Source: JAKAGZ01 sp963748105 (lineage in GTDB: Bacteria; Bacteroidota; Ignavibacteria; Ignavibacteriales; Ignavibacteriaceae). From it: DNA of 64,000 bases. Shown piece after piece: positions 62,345 through 64,000 of this stretch. Within the stretch, counting starts at the first letter, position 1, and each line of letters opens with the position of its first letter. Where the stretch lies: the NCBI GenBank assembly GCA_963748105.1, contig CAVVHP010000011.1, forward strand, positions 434,001 through 498,000, read 5' to 3'. The notes beneath the pieces are model-generated. The model searched no databases and was not told the origin of the DNA. It saw only the letters and a program-made list of their open reading frames with translations. Position numbers and translations under genes: made by a program.

Positions 62345-63487
62345 TTGTTTGAAGGAACACTGATAAACGCTAACAACCATTGGATTCTATGGGCTATCCT
62401 TTTTATTATTGCTGCATTCAGTTTATGGGCTGAAAAAACAAAGATAGGCGCAAAACTTTCCGCGGTTGTTATAGCAATAGCAGGGGCCTTTGTGTTATCA
62501 AATCTATCGGTGATTCCCACTGATGCGCCGGCGTATAATATGGTCTGGTCATACCTGGTTCCGCTGGCAATTCCACTGTTACTATTTAAAGCGAACCTGC
62601 GGAAAATAATGAAGGAAGCCGGTCCGACTCTCATCGCGTTTTTCTTCGGTGCGATCGGCACGATACTCGGAACTTTTATCGCATTTGAAATTTTTACTCT
62701 CGGTCCCGAAGGTTGGAAACTGGCCGGAATATTCTGTTCAACGTATGTCGGCGGTTCGATGAACTACGTTGCAACGGCGGCAGCTCTTAAATTAAACGCC
62801 GGTGATCTGTTAACTGCCGGAGTAGCTGCTGATAATCTTGTAATGGCCGCTTATTTTGTCCTTTTGTTTGCACTTCCTTCCGTAGCTATTCTTAAGAAAT
62901 TATATCCTACCGAGCACGACGATAAAGCAAACACAGTGGAAGAAGATATTGAAATGGAGGAGGCCCAAAAGCCCGATCTATTTAACATGGCAAAGGGACT
63001 TGCGGTAGGACTAACAATCTGCGCCGTTGGTTTCGGACTTTCCGACCTTATAAACATACAGGGAAGCGGAATTTTAATTATTACTGCTATTGTGGTTGCG
63101 CTTGCAACATTTTTCCCAAAACAAATCGGCACTATTGAAGGTGCTGACCAAATTGGTGCAATGTTAATGCAGATTTTTTTTGTTGTAATTGGTGCAAGTG
63201 CAAATATATCGGTTGTGCTTCGTGTCGGACCAGTTTTATTCTTCTTTGCTGCGGTAATTTTACTGGTTCACCTGATTTTTATTTTAATCGCCGGAAAAAT
63301 ATTTAAACTTGATCTCGCAGAAATTGTAATCGCTTCTAATGCAAATATGGGCGGACCTACTACTGCCGCGGCAATGGCGGTTGCAAGAAAATGGAAAGAC
63401 CTGGTAATTCCTGCTGTGCTTTGTGGCACTCTCGGCTATGCAATTGCGACTTTCATTGGTGTAGCTATTGGAAATTTGTTGAGGTGA
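62345..63487 (+). CDS. DUF819 family membrane protein
   Basis: This 380-residue inner-membrane protein has about eleven helices. The start is TTG 62345, supported by AAAGGAG at 62332-62338. Family blocks are YLVPLAIPLLLFKANLRKI, the small-residue-rich FCSTYVGGSMNYVATAAAL, GVAADNLVMAAYF, and in the second half ANISVVLRVGPVLFFFA and IASNANMGGPTTAAAMAVAR. The two glycine-rich YVGGS/MGGPT stretches form an inverted repeat, as in secondary transporters. The substrate of DUF819 is not known to me. Independent of egtBD, from which it is separated by 108 bases. Confidence 0.88.
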   Translation: MFEGTLINANNHWILWAILFIIAAFSLWAEKTKIGAKLSAVVIAIAGAFVLSNLSVIPTDAPAYNMVWSYLVPLAIPLLLFKANLRKIMKEAGPTLIAFFFGAIGTILGTFIAFEIFTLGPEGWKLAGIFCSTYVGGSMNYVATAAALKLNAGDLLTAGVAADNLVMAAYFVLLFALPSVAILKKLYPTEHDDKANTVEEDIEMEEAQKPDLFNMAKGLAVGLTICAVGFGLSDLINIQGSGILIITAIVVALATFFPKQIGTIEGADQIGAMLMQIFFVVIGASANISVVLRVGPVLFFFAAVILLVHLIFILIAGKIFKLDLAEIVIASNANMGGPTTAAAMAVARKWKDLVIPAVLCGTLGYAIATFIGVAIGNLLR

Positions 63488-63519
63488 TGTGTAAGAATAT
63501 TTAACTGAAGGGACGATGA

Positions 63520-63942
63520 CTACCTGGTTGTCTTCCCTTCATACATTTCTGTAAAAACTTTATCTACCGGTTCCCATAATTCAATTTTATTGTTTTCCGG
63601 ATCAAGTATGTGAACAAATTTTCCGTATTCATAAGTTTCAATTTCATCTAAAACTGTCACTCCGTTTTTCTTTAATTCCTCAACAATCTCTTCGATATTC
63701 TCCACACGGTAATTGACCATAAATTCTTTTGTGGATGGCTCAAAATATTTTGTGTCTTTTGAGAAAGTGCTCCATTGCAGGTAAGCTTTCTCATCCGGTT
63801 TATCGGATTTTCTGAACTCAAAAAGAGATCCGTATTCATTTGTAACAAGTCCCAGGTTTTTATTGTACCAGTCTCTCATTTTATCCGGTTGCTCACATTT
63901 AAAAAATATTCCCCCTATGCCGGTAACTTTTTTTGATGCCAT
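63520..63942 (-). CDS. VOC-superfamily (glyoxalase/bleomycin-resistance-like) protein
   Basis: This 140-residue cytoplasmic protein has one pair of betaalphabetabetabeta modules. VTGIGGIFFKCEQPDKMRDW, then YNKNLGLVTNEYGSLFEF, opens the first. MVNYRVENIEEIVEELKKNG to HILDPENNKIELWEP is the second, with the Glu of IELWEP being the usual metal ligand. The first module's metal ligand position is not obvious. The substrate is unknown. It is convergent with DUF819; the last 58 bases of the window hold nothing else. Confidence 0.88.
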   Translation of the reverse strand: MASKKVTGIGGIFFKCEQPDKMRDWYNKNLGLVTNEYGSLFEFRKSDKPDEKAYLQWSTFSKDTKYFEPSTKEFMVNYRVENIEEIVEELKKNGVTVLDEIETYEYGKFVHILDPENNKIELWEPVDKVFTEMYEGKTTR

Positions 63943-64000
63943 GATATTAACCTAGATTATTGAAACTCAATTGAATATAGTCTTATTTCAGGTTCATCCT

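Noticed and set aside
1..64000. CRISPR array, rRNA genes, prophage or integrase
   Set aside because: No regularly spaced repeats, no rRNA-like stretches and no integrase or phage structural genes were seen; the two lysin remnants alone do not make a prophage.

Overview
The window looks like a chromosomal segment of an AT-rich bacterium from the Bacteroidota/Chlorobiota/Ignavibacteriota assemblage, most likely Ignavibacteria. The evidence is: secreted proteins with GWxTD domains, DUF3109 and DUF5522 family proteins, a lamin-tail-domain surface protein with a FlgD-like C-terminal module, parvulin-type chaperones next to MoxR, HslV with a short propeptide, and promoters with the Bacteroidetes-type -7 element TAnnTTTG. 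I identify this from protein families only; no rRNA is present.

Layout. 1-3.7 kb: a partial conserved protein, two small unknown genes lying among scraps of a decayed M15-type cell-wall peptidase, tRNA-Lys(CTT), a SemiSWEET transporter and a small outer-membrane protein. 3.8-9.3 kb (minus): a lipoprotein-trafficking-like set made of a beta-barrel protein, an ABC ATPase, a fused double-FtsX permease and a LolA-like carrier, with a lipocalin-like lipoprotein upstream. 9.5-14.6 kb: MoxR and three SurA/PpiC-type chaperone genes. 14.7-19.8 kb: metG, an MlaF-like ATPase, an MFS exporter and a TonB-like protein, several of them frameshifted. 19.8-28.8 kb: four tandem GWxTD/TPR secreted proteins. 28.9-35.2 kb: a PLP decarboxylase, an M61 peptidase and an ABC-2 exporter. 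35.3-40.3 kb: a decayed N-acetylmuramidase, a 1287-residue lamin-tail protein and an SDR enzyme. 40.8-45.7 kb (plus): DUF3109, rpoN, an isoprenylcysteine-methyltransferase-like protein, hslV, hslU, then DUF5522. 45.9-52.5 kb: an outer-membrane protein, then carA-carB-phosphoesterase behind an attenuator-like leader. 52.5-55.9 kb: a secreted rubrerythrin and a DUF2231/response regulator/histidine kinase operon. 56-58.4 kb: a MacB-like permease. 58.7-62.2 kb (plus): NRDE, GNAT, egtB, egtD. 62.3-64 kb: DUF819 and a VOC protein.

How genes work together. Envelope biogenesis dominates (Lol-like export, parvulin chaperones, TonB-like protein, several outer-membrane proteins). Two cytosolic quality-control and regulatory units (rpoN, HslUV) form one run. 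Two regulatory signals stand out. First, an identical 19-bp operator-like element lies at the same distance from a TAnnTTTG promoter in front of both the rubrerythrin gene and the two-component operon. Second, a strong terminator hairpin lies between the carA promoter and the carA start codon.

Data quality. At least eight genes (beta-barrel, ppiC, metG, MlaF-like, TonB-like, third GWxTD, PLP decarboxylase, GNAT) carry single-base indels while every motif remains readable in another frame. This pattern suggests sequence errors more than gene decay. The two cell-wall hydrolase remnants, in contrast, have stop substitutions and missing segments and look truly dead.
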